The notes beneath the pieces were generated by a model. That model made no database searches, had not been told where the DNA came from, and saw only the letters and a list, made by a program, of their open reading frames with translations. Positions 1 to 7,999 of a DNA stretch of 51,158 nucleotides are shown piece after piece. The DNA comes from a virus, in the IMG/VR virus record IMGVR_UViG_3300045921_000118, positions 1 through 51,158 of that record, one strand, 5' to 3'. Every line of letters begins with the position of its first letter. The stretch's first letter is position 1. The translations under genes and the position numbers were made by a program.

Positions 1-1015
1 AAATTTCTTCCCGACGCTGTAAAAATGTCTTCTCCTTCTCTGTCAGCGCGGTATGACCATCCTTCAGCTTCGCCAAAAAGGTCTTTTTGTCAGCAACCGC
101 TTTGTCGCGAAAATCGGTTTGGATCGGTTGGGTACAGGTCGGACATGTTTCGTTGTCTTGGAAGAATCGAATCTCCGTCGTCAACTCCTGTGCCTTCGAC
201 TTGATCTTCGTCTTTCTTTCGCTATAGTCGATCAGCTTCTCATTGACAGTAGGTTCATCCGCAATCCGGGCCAGCACCGCTTCGACTTCTTCCGTTTTGA
301 CCTGTATGTCATCCGTGATGGATTGGATCTGCGTTTCGATTTCCGCGATACGGTCCAACTTCCGTTGCCGCTCTTGATCGGCCTGTTGTTTCATTGAACT
401 GATGGAGTCTTCCACCAGCCGGATCGCTTCGTTCGTGCTGACAACTTGCTGTTCGACCAAGGCGATTTCTTGCTTGATCTTCGACACCCGGCCCTTCAGA
501 ACTTCGTTCATTTCAGACAAGACTTGAATCTCAAGGATGTCTTCGACCAGCGCCCGCCGGTCAGCGGCACTCAATTGCATGAACGGAACGAAACTTGCAG
601 AACCGAGAATGACCAACTGAGTAAACGACTTCATGCTCAGCTTGAGGATGTGATTCTCAAGATACTCTTGCTGATCCTTCACCGCCGCGTTCTCTTCGAG
701 CAACTGACCGTTCTTGAGGATGTTGAGAAAGTTCGGCTTGATGCCGCGCCGGATCTTGTAGTGATCGCCGCGCGTCCTGAATTCAATCTCCACCAAACAA
801 TCACGTTGATTGATGGAATTGATAAGCTGTTCTTTCTTGATCTTCCGGTACGGCTTGCCGAAGAGAACAAAGCACAGCGCGTCCAGCATCGTGGACTTAC
901 CGCTTCCGTTGTCGCCTAAGATGAGCGTCGTCGGGGATGTGTTGATCTGAATGACCGTCTCATTGTTGCCGGTGCTCAGAAAATTTTTGTATCGAAGGGA
1001 TTCAAACTCTAGCAT
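1..1015 (-). CDS. 46: Recombination nuclease large subunit, gp46/Rad50/SbcC type (partial)
   Basis: This is the ATPase subunit of the T4-type gp46/gp47 complex, which resects DNA ends for recombination-dependent replication and DNA repair. The first ~338 residues are present and the rest runs off the left edge. The N-terminus MLEFESLRYKNFLSTG is followed by a Walker A motif GDNGSGKST near residues 36-44. Long charged coiled-coil sequence follows, and a zinc-hook motif CPTC lies at residues 291-294 (about 134-145 in the window). The ATG at 1015 sits 9 bp downstream of the gp47 stop, so the two are co-transcribed with gp47 first. The identification rests on motif order plus the partner gene. 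Confidence 0.95.
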   Translation of the reverse strand, partial: MLEFESLRYKNFLSTGNNETVIQINTSPTTLILGDNGSGKSTMLDALCFVLFGKPYRKIKKEQLINSINQRDCLVEIEFRTRGDHYKIRRGIKPNFLNILKNGQLLEENAAVKDQQEYLENHILKLSMKSFTQLVILGSASFVPFMQLSAADRRALVEDILEIQVLSEMNEVLKGRVSKIKQEIALVEQQVVSTNEAIRLVEDSISSMKQQADQERQRKLDRIAEIETQIQSITDDIQVKTEEVEAVLARIADEPTVNEKLIDYSERKTKIKSKAQELTTEIRFFQDNETCPTCTQPIQTDFRDKAVADKKTFLAKLKDGHTALTEKEKTFLQRREEI

Positions 1016-1024
1016 CCTTCCTTC

Positions 1025-2194
1025 CTAGTCGCGCCCGCTAGCGGCCACGGCTTCTGTGTACAGTTCCAACATCAGTTTCTTCAATGCGGGCTTATTCACG
1101 TCCTGTGAATTGATAGCGTCCACATAGGCATTCAATACGGTCGGCGTGTCATCAATGATGAGCGTTTCATCCTTGCCTTCAAGCACCTTGTCGATGTCAA
1201 GGGTTTCGTCTTCGACAAGGGTCACATCATGCGGCTGTGTCGCCCACACCGCATCCATGAACTGATCGAAGGCATACGGATCTTTCTTCCGCATGACGAT
1301 GATCTTGATGTATTTGCCTTTCCAGTTCGGCGACGGCTCAATATCCGGCCCCGGCGCGGAGCGGCCCGGTACGTCGTTGGAATCGTCGTAACGAACCTTG
1401 TAGAACATCTGGTCGGGGTTCTTGATGAACTCCAGTTCCAATGTTTCGGTGTCTAGGATGTGGAAACCGCGCGCATCGTCATAATCCGACCAGATCATTT
1501 CGTAGGGAGCGCCAAGATACTTGATGCCGCCCTTCTGTGACTGATGATGGAAATGCCCGGTGAGTACCATGTCGAAGCGTGTGAAAATCTTCGGGTCCAG
1601 CCCGTGATCGCATACACTGTTCCGGTACATGTTGAACCCGGTCAGTTCCAGATGACCAAACACCGGCTTCGAACCGCGTGCGCTCTTCGCAATGGTCATC
1701 GCGGCGTCATAGTTCTCAGCATTGATCCACGGCATCACCACACAGTCCATACCGAAGATGTTGGTTTCGCACGGCTGGTCATAGATCGAAACGTTTTCCA
1801 CGTTCGATAGCGCCATCGCACTATCCGCTTCCACCCGGTCCCCGGAACCAAGTCTGGCCCGTCCGCCGGACAGGTATTCGCCTAACAGTAAAGACACAGC
1901 ATTGAGCCGGTTGGTGGACTTGTAGTAGACATCGTGATTGCCCAAGATGACCTTCATGTCGATACCCCGCGCGCGCATGGGTTCGAAGAACATCTTACGG
2001 GTCCACTCTAGGGTCTGAAAGTTGATGTACTTCCGCCGGTCGAACACGTCGCCGACATGCAAGATGTGCTTGATGCGGCGTTTGTCTAACGTCGGGAAGA
2101 ATGTGTTGGTGTAGAAATTGTCGAACGTGTCGTAGAACGCCGCTGTGTCGTTTCGGACACCGAAATGGGTATCCGCAAGCAAAGCAATCTTCAT
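1025..2194 (-). CDS. 47: Recombination exonuclease subunit, gp47/Mre11/SbcD type
   Basis: This is the metallophosphoesterase nuclease partner of gp46. At 389 aa it has the expected family length. All core metal-binding motifs are visible: DTHFG at residues 8-12, GDVFDRR near 48-54, GNHDVY near 86-91, HLELTG further on, and GHFHHQS near 214-220. Its ATG overlaps the stop of the 46-codon membrane protein gene upstream (ATGA), and gp46 follows 9 bp downstream. Together they make the DNA-end processing complex, which in T4 also feeds UvsX/UvsY strand invasion. Confidence 0.96.
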   Translation of the reverse strand: MKIALLADTHFGVRNDTAAFYDTFDNFYTNTFFPTLDKRRIKHILHVGDVFDRRKYINFQTLEWTRKMFFEPMRARGIDMKVILGNHDVYYKSTNRLNAVSLLLGEYLSGGRARLGSGDRVEADSAMALSNVENVSIYDQPCETNIFGMDCVVMPWINAENYDAAMTIAKSARGSKPVFGHLELTGFNMYRNSVCDHGLDPKIFTRFDMVLTGHFHHQSQKGGIKYLGAPYEMIWSDYDDARGFHILDTETLELEFIKNPDQMFYKVRYDDSNDVPGRSAPGPDIEPSPNWKGKYIKIIVMRKKDPYAFDQFMDAVWATQPHDVTLVEDETLDIDKVLEGKDETLIIDDTPTVLNAYVDAINSQDVNKPALKKLMLELYTEAVAASGRD

Positions 2195-2331
2195 TCAAAC
2201 CTCGATAGTCGGGCCTTTCCCTTCACCTTGCGGCAAAGTTTGGAAGTGAACTCCATCACCGCCGGACCATGCGAAACGAGTACGATCAGGCCAAAAACAA
2301 AGGCAAAATGGATCGAGTGTGGGTCCGACAT
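2191..2331 (-). CDS. Small membrane protein, 46 aa
   Basis: A short reading frame with ATG at 2331 and an AAAAGGA Shine-Dalgarno-like stretch just before it. The stop overlaps the gp47 start (ATGA), so translation is probably coupled. Residues 8-26 form one hydrophobic segment (around FAFVFGLIVLV), followed by a basic tail rich in K and R. A GACAAT box 8 bp before the ATG could be its -10. I do not recognise the family. The overlap and spacing make it likely to be a real gene. Confidence 0.6.
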   Translation of the reverse strand: MSDPHSIHFAFVFGLIVLVSHGPAVMEFTSKLCRKVKGKARLSRFE

Positions 2332-2361
2332 CCTTTTCTATTGTCGTATTCCGGGGATAAA

Positions 2362-2398
2362 GTGAAAACAAAAATGGCCGCGCGGAAACGCGGCCATT
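2362..2398 (-). terminator. Rho-independent terminator
   Basis: On the minus strand a 10-bp stem (AATGGCCGCG with CGCGGCCATT, loop of 6) is followed by TTTTGTTTT. It ends the gp55 / tail-tube-like transcript before the gp47-gp46 unit. Confidence 0.85.
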
Positions 2399-2413
2399 GA
2401 GGGGAGTGGATGG

Positions 2414-2842
2414 TTAGAGGACGACGTACTTCACGCGACCGACGCGAAACGTCACGTCATAATCCAACGCGCCGTCACTTCCGATGTAGTCGCTCATCGA
2501 AAGAGAAAGGCTACTCACATTCGTGATTTCCAGCCCTTCCAATTCGACCTTCAACACATCCTTATTGTTCGCGTCTTGCACGATGATAGTCGCCGTGGCA
2601 AGGTCACCGGAAGACTTCTGAAGCCAGCTAAGGAACTTGACGATGGTCAGATCCGCCGTCTCTTGGATCTTTACGAACAGGTCTTCATAGGCGATGGTGT
2701 TGGACTTCCCACGACCGCCGCCGGGGATGACTGTTTGCTTGACCAACGGGCCGATCTTCGACGCATCCTGAAGACCGGGGATGCTGGTGGTCTGGACGAA
2801 GAGCGAACTGTAGGCGGGATGGAGCGCACACCCCGCCGACAT
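2414..2842 (-). CDS. Probable tail-tube-type structural protein, 142 aa
   Basis: I chose the ATG at 2842, 1 bp after the gp55 stop, because the longer open frame upstream is only the shadow of gp55. The C-terminal half alternates beta-strand-like sequence (TATIIVQDANNKDVLKVELE, then ITNVSSLSLS and YDVTFRVGRVKYVVL). This pattern is typical of the gp19/Hcp tail-tube fold, where an extended strand repeats a 'nv..l.ls' turn before a final beta hairpin. It is translationally linked to the late sigma factor and ends at a strong terminator. The fold assignment is a judgement from sequence pattern, not from invariant residues; it could be another small virion protein. Confidence 0.45.
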   Translation of the reverse strand: MSAGCALHPAYSSLFVQTTSIPGLQDASKIGPLVKQTVIPGGGRGKSNTIAYEDLFVKIQETADLTIVKFLSWLQKSSGDLATATIIVQDANNKDVLKVELEGLEITNVSSLSLSMSDYIGSDGALDYDVTFRVGRVKYVVL

Positions 2843-2843
2843 T

Positions 2844-3428
2844 TTATCGCGTCCCGGCCCCGACGACTTCGGTAGCCGCCGCTTCTTCCACGAAGAAGTT
2901 TTCCAGACCGACCTTCTTCTGTTGGCGGGCTTTCTTCCGCTGTTTGGCGGACTCGAACTTCTCAATCACATCCGTGACATTCTCCTGAAGGAAGTCCACG
3001 TAGGTGTTCGTGTAGTCGTTCTCATCGCCATCCTGAACGGTGTAGCCCGGCATGCCGTGGCTGATGAGCACGGCCTTAGTGTAGGAGTTCCGACGTTCCC
3101 GCGTAATCCGGCGAACGAAAGCGTTGCGAAGGATCTGTGTCACATACGCAAAGGCGTTCGTGCTCCGGGTCGGATTGAAATTGTGAAGATACCGGAGACA
3201 GTTTTCCATCGCGTCGCCGATCATATCGTCCTTGAAAGTGTAGTTGACGAAGTTGGCCTTTTGAGCTAACCGGTTAGCCATCAACAAGATACACTCACCG
3301 ATGTAATCGGGAAGCGGTGGCATTTGCGCCGCCTTGTTCTTCTGTGCCGTCTTTCGGTCCTTCAGCCATTCGACAAGGGCGTCGTATAGCTTTTTGTTGT
3401 CCACGTACTGATTTTTCTTGCGCTCCAT
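2844..3428 (-). CDS. 55: Late-transcription sigma factor, gp55 type
   Basis: A 194-aa divergent sigma factor that directs host RNA polymerase to T4-type late promoters (TATAAATA). The family signature is clear: PDYIGECILLMANRLAQK, then NFVNYTFKDDMIGDAMENC and FNPTRSTNAFAYVTQ, which match the sigma region 2-like core of gp55. The C-terminus carries ENFFVEE, placed like the sliding-clamp-binding tail of T4 gp55. Many matching late boxes occur in the window and the coactivator gp33 is encoded at 48475. Upstream sequence includes GGACATATAAGTC directly before the ATG, the same element found over several -35 boxes, so its expression may be controlled by the same factor. Confidence 0.92.
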   Translation of the reverse strand: MERKKNQYVDNKKLYDALVEWLKDRKTAQKNKAAQMPPLPDYIGECILLMANRLAQKANFVNYTFKDDMIGDAMENCLRYLHNFNPTRSTNAFAYVTQILRNAFVRRITRERRNSYTKAVLISHGMPGYTVQDGDENDYTNTYVDFLQENVTDVIEKFESAKQRKKARQQKKVGLENFFVEEAAATEVVGAGTR

Positions 3429-3456
3429 TGACTTATATGTCCATCCCTGTTATGCT
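3428..3456 (+). promoter_or_regulatory. Sigma70-type promoter with GACTTATATGTC element
   Basis: TTGACT at 3428-3433, a 17-bp spacer and TATGCT at 3451-3456. The 12-mer at 3430-3441 is the reverse complement of GACATATAAGTC, so the same element faces both the small plus-strand gene and gp55. Predicted +1 is about 3463, two bases before the ATG at 3465. Confidence 0.7.
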
Positions 3457-3464
3457 CAAGGCAT

Positions 3465-3596
3465 ATGTTGTCCTTTCTGCGATTCGTTGTGAAGATCGCG
3501 ATGGCATTGTTCGTCGGATGGATCTTTCTATCCGTCGTAGGAATTGCGTGGTTCATCTTGGTGATGAATCTCATCAAGTCTCACTTCGGATACTGA
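3465..3596 (+). CDS. Small membrane protein, 43 aa, near-leaderless
   Basis: Reads MLSFLRFVVK at the start and then nearly continuous hydrophobic sequence (residues 11-36, around MALFVGWIFLSVVGIAW), ending in SHFGY. It lies opposite to and between gp55 and uvsW. A good promoter predicts transcription start two bases before the ATG, and no Shine-Dalgarno is present. The size and single long transmembrane segment recall holin-like or inner-membrane accessory peptides, but I cannot assign a function. Confidence 0.6.
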   Translation: MLSFLRFVVKIAMALFVGWIFLSVVGIAWFILVMNLIKSHFGY

Positions 3597-3696
3597 CACA
3601 CCGACTACCCTTCCATTATCGGTGCGCACCGGCACACCAAAAACTCGTTTCACCAAGAGAAATCGCCACACTTTTCAAATGTGACGACAATCCCCG

Positions 3697-3704
3697 TATT
3701 TATA
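3697..3704 (-). promoter_or_regulatory. T4-type late promoter box TATAAATA
   Basis: A perfect TATAAATA on the minus strand, overlapping the end of uvsW and pointing toward gp55 and the tail-tube-like gene. It would place those two genes under late control. Confidence 0.65.
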
Positions 3705-3705
3705 C

Positions 3706-5238
3706 TCACGACAGGTCAATCCGGTAAATCTTGTACCGGAACTGTTCCGCCGCGTAGAACGCCAGACGTTCGGCGAAATGCAGTAAAGCGAAGTTTTTCT
3801 TGGACTTAACGCTCAAATCGTCCACGATGTCGAACACCGTAACAGTCGATTTCCGGTCGCTCTTGCGAAGACCGCGCCCGATGGACTGAAGGGTCCGAAT
3901 CTTGGATTTGGTCCCGGCGGCGAATACCAGATTGTCCAGATTGCGGATATTGACGCCGGTCGAAAAGACGCCATAGCTGGCGATGATGATGGCATTCTCT
4001 TCCTGTTCGGTGATCTGGCGCACCTGTTCCCGGTCGTCAGCTTCGGTTTCCCCGGAAACGTAGAAGACCTTCCGGCCCGGTTCCACCCGCTCCATGATCG
4101 ACTCATACAGCGGTTTTCCCTGTTTGTCCACCAGCGCAAAAAGGACCAGCGTGTTTCCTTTCAGGCTGAGAACCAAATTGCGGACGAAGTTGCGGCGGGT
4201 CGTGTGGGCGGAAATGTAGTCCCGCTCCGCATGGAAGTCGGCACCCTTGATGATCTGGCAATCCTCATCGGAGTACCGAAGCACCAGTGCTTTGATCGTC
4301 AGATCCGCGACCGTCCCGGCGTCCATGAGTTCGCGCGTCGTGGTGACGTTGTATACCTGACCAAACAGACCTTCCAGCACCATTTCATTGACCATCGAAC
4401 CCTTCAGTGTGCCGGTCGTGGCGAAACGATAGGCCGCGTTCGTCAGCGAAGACATGATCTTGCTGAGCGACTTGGAATCGAACTGATGGGCTTCATCACC
4501 GACGACTCCGTGAAACTGTAAGAACCACTCTTCATCCATGCGATAGATGGACTGCCACGTCGTCACCGTGATCGGAAGATCCGTGTTTCGTTCGGCCCCG
4601 GAGTGAACCCGGTGGACATTCTCTTCGACGTTCCAATCCGGGTCAGCCGCGCTGTAATCGGCGAAGTCGGAGTACATCTGTTCGACCAGCGATGTAGTCG
4701 GAACAATGACAAGAATCTTCCCCGCGTCCCCGCGCGCGGGATCTCCCATCTTGTACGTTTGGAGATACCGCAAGAGCAAATAGATGATGAGGGACTTGCC
4801 GGACGCTGTTGGGGAAACGAGGATAGCCCGGCGGCGCTGAACGCCATGCACAAACGCGCGCTCTTGATAGTCGCGCACATCCAGCGGCTTTCCCTGTACA
4901 GACAGCTTCAGAGACTCGAAGAACTTTCGCGCTTCCCACAAGGAAAACGGATTTTCAGAATCGAAGTTGTCTTCGTACTGAACTTCGTAATTGTTCTCTT
5001 CGCAGTATTGCCGGATGAATCTGTGAAGACCAAGGTAGGCCGCGCCATTGCGATAGTCCAACAGCTTGATGCGACCATCCCAATTGTTGTACATCTTGCG
5101 TCCGCGCTTCTCCATCATGCGGCGCATGTGATGTGCGTTCGGGACTTCGAAGGTTAGAACTTCGCTGATCTCTCGAACGATTCCGGGATCGGCGTCAACC
5201 TGAAGATAGGATTCGTTGACTTTGCGGATTACGACCAC
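3706..5238 (-). CDS. uvsW: UvsW-type DNA/RNA helicase
   Basis: Superfamily 2 helicase of 510 aa that in T4 unwinds R-loops and remodels replication forks, switching replication to the recombination-dependent mode. An N-terminal region with a GLHRF element precedes the helicase core. Motif I is SPTASGKS (near residue 142), motif II is GDEAHQ, motif III is ATTGTLKG, and motifs V-VI include STGVNIRN and QSIGRGLRKS. The start is GTG at 5238: a late box TATAAACA ends exactly six bases upstream, so the GTG coincides with the predicted +1. Neighbours gp46/47 and UvsY belong to the same recombination pathway. Confidence 0.95.
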   Translation of the reverse strand: MVVIRKVNESYLQVDADPGIVREISEVLTFEVPNAHHMRRMMEKRGRKMYNNWDGRIKLLDYRNGAAYLGLHRFIRQYCEENNYEVQYEDNFDSENPFSLWEARKFFESLKLSVQGKPLDVRDYQERAFVHGVQRRRAILVSPTASGKSLIIYLLLRYLQTYKMGDPARGDAGKILVIVPTTSLVEQMYSDFADYSAADPDWNVEENVHRVHSGAERNTDLPITVTTWQSIYRMDEEWFLQFHGVVGDEAHQFDSKSLSKIMSSLTNAAYRFATTGTLKGSMVNEMVLEGLFGQVYNVTTTRELMDAGTVADLTIKALVLRYSDEDCQIIKGADFHAERDYISAHTTRRNFVRNLVLSLKGNTLVLFALVDKQGKPLYESIMERVEPGRKVFYVSGETEADDREQVRQITEQEENAIIIASYGVFSTGVNIRNLDNLVFAAGTKSKIRTLQSIGRGLRKSDRKSTVTVFDIVDDLSVKSKKNFALLHFAERLAFYAAEQFRYKIYRIDLS

Positions 5239-5243
5239 GCATG

Positions 5244-5251
5244 TGTTTATA
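5244..5251 (-). promoter_or_regulatory. Late promoter box TATAAACA for uvsW
   Basis: Minus-strand TATAAACA; the sixth base after the box is the G of the GTG start of uvsW, implying a leaderless late transcript. Confidence 0.65.
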
Positions 5252-5282
5252 CGCGGCCATTTTGAGCACTAGATGCGCGGAT

Positions 5283-5549
5283 CTAGCGCGTGGTTACGGT
5301 CGGAATGTGATCCTGATACTGACAGTTCTTCCCACAATTCTGATTCGTCATCGTCTGTGCCGCCCCGTCAGCGCACTTCACAAAGTAATGCGGTCTACCC
5401 GAATCGCGGAACCGGTAGATTGTGCATCCATCCACCTTACCGATGACATCCACTTCGAACTGTGGATTGGACGTAGCCAGTGTTTTTTCCGGCTCAGTTT
5501 GCGAACATCCAGCCAACAACAGAAAAGGAACGATCAAGAGTTTCTTCAT
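5283..5549 (-). CDS. Small lipoprotein, 88 aa
   Basis: Signal peptide MKKLLIVPFLLLAGC ends in a lipobox (LLAGC, Cys15), so the mature protein should be lipid-anchored in the envelope. Mature sequence has a V-D-G-C-T-I-Y-R-F motif and four further cysteines (KCADG, QNCGKNC) that could pair. Similar small lipoproteins with a 'DGCTIYRF..' core are common in phages of Gram-negative hosts, but no function is known to me. It follows the 57-aa gene by 26 bp. Confidence 0.75.
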   Translation of the reverse strand: MKKLLIVPFLLLAGCSQTEPEKTLATSNPQFEVDVIGKVDGCTIYRFRDSGRPHYFVKCADGAAQTMTNQNCGKNCQYQDHIPTVTTR

Positions 5550-5575
5550 AAGCTACCAAGATCCGGTCTACCGGT

Positions 5576-5749
5576 TCAATTTCGATAAGATGACCCGCCG
5601 GGACATGTGGGCGTTCCTCTGTCGTGTGCCCGTGCGCGGGCATCAATGTTATCGATCACATGGCAAGTGTCTTTGTAGTGAAGGCTCACTTGAACCTTGC
5701 CAGCTTTCTGCGACGCCGGTTTGTTGTAATGGAAGTAGAACGCACTCAT
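5576..5749 (-). CDS. Hypothetical protein, 57 aa
   Basis: ATG at 5749 overlaps the TGA of the preceding 84-aa gene (ATGA), so the two are coupled. The sequence begins MSAFYFHYNKPASQKAGK and contains a compact HYKDTCHVIDNID segment. No membrane segment or known motif is visible. The coupled start and protein-like composition support a real gene. Confidence 0.6.
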   Translation of the reverse strand: MSAFYFHYNKPASQKAGKVQVSLHYKDTCHVIDNIDARARAHDRGTPTCPGGSSYRN

Positions 5750-6000
5750 TGGATCACCGGAGTAATTGGCGGCGCGGAATTGAGCGCTTCCGTTTCGATT
5801 TCGGCCATGATCTCTTCGAGCAAAATTTCATGCATCAGGCCGCTGATCGGGAAGTAACGTGTGCCGTCTTTCATTTCGATCACGACTTGCTGATTGCCGA
5901 AAATACCCATCCGATAGACCTTTTCCGGGTCCAGAAATGCGATGGCTTGTTCGGCTGTATATTCGGTGCCATCATGCATTTTCAACACGATCTTGTCCAT
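5746..6000 (-). CDS. Hypothetical protein, 84 aa
   Basis: Starts at ATG 6000 (MDKIVLKMHDG), one base after the UvsY stop. The sequence is acidic, with a predicted beta-rich N-terminus (GTEYTAEQAIAFL, QQVVIEMKDGTRYF) and a helical LMHEILLEEIMAEIE segment. I do not recognise a family. Its place in the UvsY operon suggests co-expression with recombination genes. Confidence 0.7.
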   Translation of the reverse strand: MDKIVLKMHDGTEYTAEQAIAFLDPEKVYRMGIFGNQQVVIEMKDGTRYFPISGLMHEILLEEIMAEIETEALNSAPPITPVIQ

Positions 6001-6001
6001 G

Positions 6002-6472
6002 TCACCTTCCAAACTCGAACTTGCGGGTTTCGTTGATGGTGTCGATCTGGTTCCGGCGGAAAGCGATGCCCTTCAGACATTGTTCGAGATAGTCCAGAAG
6101 GATTTCCTGATCGTCCAGTTTGTCTTTCATGTCCTGATACAAATCGTCGGATTCCATGTACATTTCGACGACATTGACCGGCGTGTGACTACGTTTCTTC
6201 GTACCGGTTTTCATCGAAGTGTCAAGGATCAGATCGGGCGGACGTTCATTCGGGAAGTCATCCGGGTCGCCGGTGCCGCGATAGAAGTTGAAGCGCTTCG
6301 TGTACATCTTGGCGACTTCGCGCTTCATGCGGCGGAACTGCCTCCTCTCTTCTTCGTAGAACTTCATCCACCGACCGTGGAGATAAGCGATGGACGCGGC
6401 CTCTTCGACCAGCCGCGTCACATCGATCCGAAGCTCTTTGTCTGCCAGAGCCGCGTAGTCTTCCAGTACCAT
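6002..6472 (-). CDS. uvsY: UvsY-type recombination mediator
   Basis: At 156 aa it is close to T4 UvsY (137 aa). UvsY loads the UvsX recombinase onto DNA covered by gp32. The family pattern is visible along the whole length: a start like MVLEDYAALADKELRID, EAASIAYLHGRWMKFY, a central FYRGTGDPDDF (T4 has a similar YSGRGDGDEF), and the C-terminus EQCLKGIAFRRNQID then TINETRKFEFG. UvsW, gp46/47 and gp32 in this window complete the pathway. Confidence 0.88.
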   Translation of the reverse strand: MVLEDYAALADKELRIDVTRLVEEAASIAYLHGRWMKFYEEERRQFRRMKREVAKMYTKRFNFYRGTGDPDDFPNERPPDLILDTSMKTGTKKRSHTPVNVVEMYMESDDLYQDMKDKLDDQEILLDYLEQCLKGIAFRRNQIDTINETRKFEFGR

Positions 6473-6480
6473 GATGCTGT

Positions 6481-7059
6481 TTAGGATGGGATCTTCACGG
6501 TCGAAGCGATCCGGCGGGCCACCCGCTGCGCGATCTTCGTGTAGAACTGACCAAACTGGTCGTACATGAACTCGAACGCCGCCCGAAGCGGATCATCTAA
6601 CAGAGTCCAGACCAGAGAAAAGGGCCAGTAGACAATCCAGCCGAAGAACCGATCCTTGTTATGTCCCGGATCAATCTCATATGGCAGATCAACAGACGAA
6701 TCCGAAGAAGCGGCCTTGATCTTTTCGAGCTTGCGGAGGTCATCTGTGTAGCCGCGCTTCGCCCAACTTTTCACAACGCGATCCACATGACGCCACCACT
6801 TGAACAGTGACCACCCGGCCCCGGCTAACAAGAACCCGGCTGTCCAGTAGAACAGTAGGAGCGGGTTGTTCCGCACTTCATCCCACAACGGATATTTCGT
6901 CGCATAGACGAATACGGTAGTCGTCAAAATCACCAGAAATGTCGCCCAAAATGGCCGATTGAATTCCACCAAGGCCATGATGATGAGACAGAAGATGACG
7001 GTGCCAATCGCAACCGTCCAGAACGCAAGGCCCGTTAGAGCCAGCATTGTTTCGAGCAT
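6481..7059 (-). CDS. Multi-pass membrane protein, 192 aa
   Basis: Three hydrophobic segments are clear: residues ~7-30, ~38-54 and ~67-86 (LLLFYWTAGFLLAGAGW). A charged cytoplasmic-type domain follows, with a further amphipathic stretch WIVYWPFSLVW. A similar membrane protein next to UvsY/tail genes is common in distant T4-like phages, function unknown. It lies 8 bp upstream of uvsY. Confidence 0.7.
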   Translation of the reverse strand: MLETMLALTGLAFWTVAIGTVIFCLIIMALVEFNRPFWATFLVILTTTVFVYATKYPLWDEVRNNPLLLFYWTAGFLLAGAGWSLFKWWRHVDRVVKSWAKRGYTDDLRKLEKIKAASSDSSVDLPYEIDPGHNKDRFFGWIVYWPFSLVWTLLDDPLRAAFEFMYDQFGQFYTKIAQRVARRIASTVKIPS

Positions 7060-7092
7060 GAGTTGTCCTTTCGTGAGTGAATCACTTAGGAG

Positions 7093-7647
7093 CTATGATG
7101 ACACGTCACCGATATCCAAAAATTCATAAAACGCATACTTGAACGTCACCGACACCGGCTGGACCACCACATCCTGATCCTTGCTGTTGAACTGGATTGA
7201 TCCAAGCGAAGACGGCCACGCTTGCCGAAACATGACATAGTGTTGCGGATTATAGTTGCTGTTGAGAATCACCAGCAAAATGTCGGAATACCGGTTATGC
7301 ATGCCTTGCACCAAATTGGCGTGCTGTTCGAAACTTTGCGGGAAAGTCAATCCGTACAACCACTGTTGGATTTCCCGGTAGTTCTTCATGTCCTCATCCA
7401 CCGCGAAACTGACCGTCAAATCTTCGAACACCAACTTATCGCCATGATGAGGGATATCAACGAACGGTGTAGGCTGAATCGGCGCGCCAGTGCTGATCCC
7501 CGGCAGATTGACTTCTTGCATGAAATAGATCATCGACGGCGTGCGATGAAGCACCATGCGGAACCGGTGCGCGTTCAGGAAATTCGGATTCGACGGCTGA
7601 CGCTTGATGATGCCGATCAGTTGTTCGGCGGTGCTGTCCATTGGCAT
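7093..7647 (-). CDS. T4-like tail tube / tube-associated structural protein
   Basis: 184 aa with a pattern I know from T4-like tube-fold proteins: N-terminal HRFRMVLHRTPSMIYF, then QEVNLPGISTG, PTPFVDIPHHGDKL, FEDLTVSFAVDEDMKNY, QQWLYGLTFP, and a closing beta-rich QPVSVTFKYAFYEF. Such proteins build the inner tail tube or its baseplate or head-proximal ends. Cyanophage relatives are annotated as gp19- or gp54-like, and I cannot decide between these. It begins 3 bp after the frameshifted gene upstream, so both belong to one late operon. Confidence 0.7.
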   Translation of the reverse strand: MPMDSTAEQLIGIIKRQPSNPNFLNAHRFRMVLHRTPSMIYFMQEVNLPGISTGAPIQPTPFVDIPHHGDKLVFEDLTVSFAVDEDMKNYREIQQWLYGLTFPQSFEQHANLVQGMHNRYSDILLVILNSNYNPQHYVMFRQAWPSSLGSIQFNSKDQDVVVQPVSVTFKYAFYEFLDIGDVSS

Positions 7648-7650
7648 AGA

Positions 7651-7982
7651 TTATTTGACCCACTTGTATTTAAGCGATGTGTCAAAGTGAAACGAGTCAA
7701 ATTTCGTGCCGGTCGGTGATCCGACCTTGGTCCATTTGAACGAATCCGTCTTTTTGTACTGGCCGTCCGCACCCGACAACGTGGATTCAATCACTGAGCC
7801 GCCGGGCAGACCATCCAATTGCAAATGGTTTTGGATGATGTCGCCGGGCTTGACGAAACCACCCGCCCCGTCGTTACGCCATACTGGATACGACGGTTGA
7901 ACCCGCCACCTTGAACGATCAGCAAGAGGGTGCCGGGCAAGAGTTCGTAGGACTCTCGAAGGAATCTTTGGAATGTTTTCAT
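7651..7982 (-). pseudogene. Virion-associated small protein gene with one-base frameshift
   Basis: The N-terminus in one frame (MKTFQRFLRESYELLPG, ATG at 7982) and the C-terminus in the next (from VWRNDGAGGFVKPGD to YKWVK, stop at 7651) are both protein-like. The shift falls near 7898-7901, where adding one T gives a continuous GGGFQPSYPVW. Total length is 332 bp, one short of a multiple of three. The 'MKTFQ/MKSFQ.F..E' start is typical of small T4-like structural or assembly proteins. Either a sequencing indel or a broken gene. Confidence 0.55.
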
Positions 7983-7999
7983 GGACTTCGCCGTTTTAG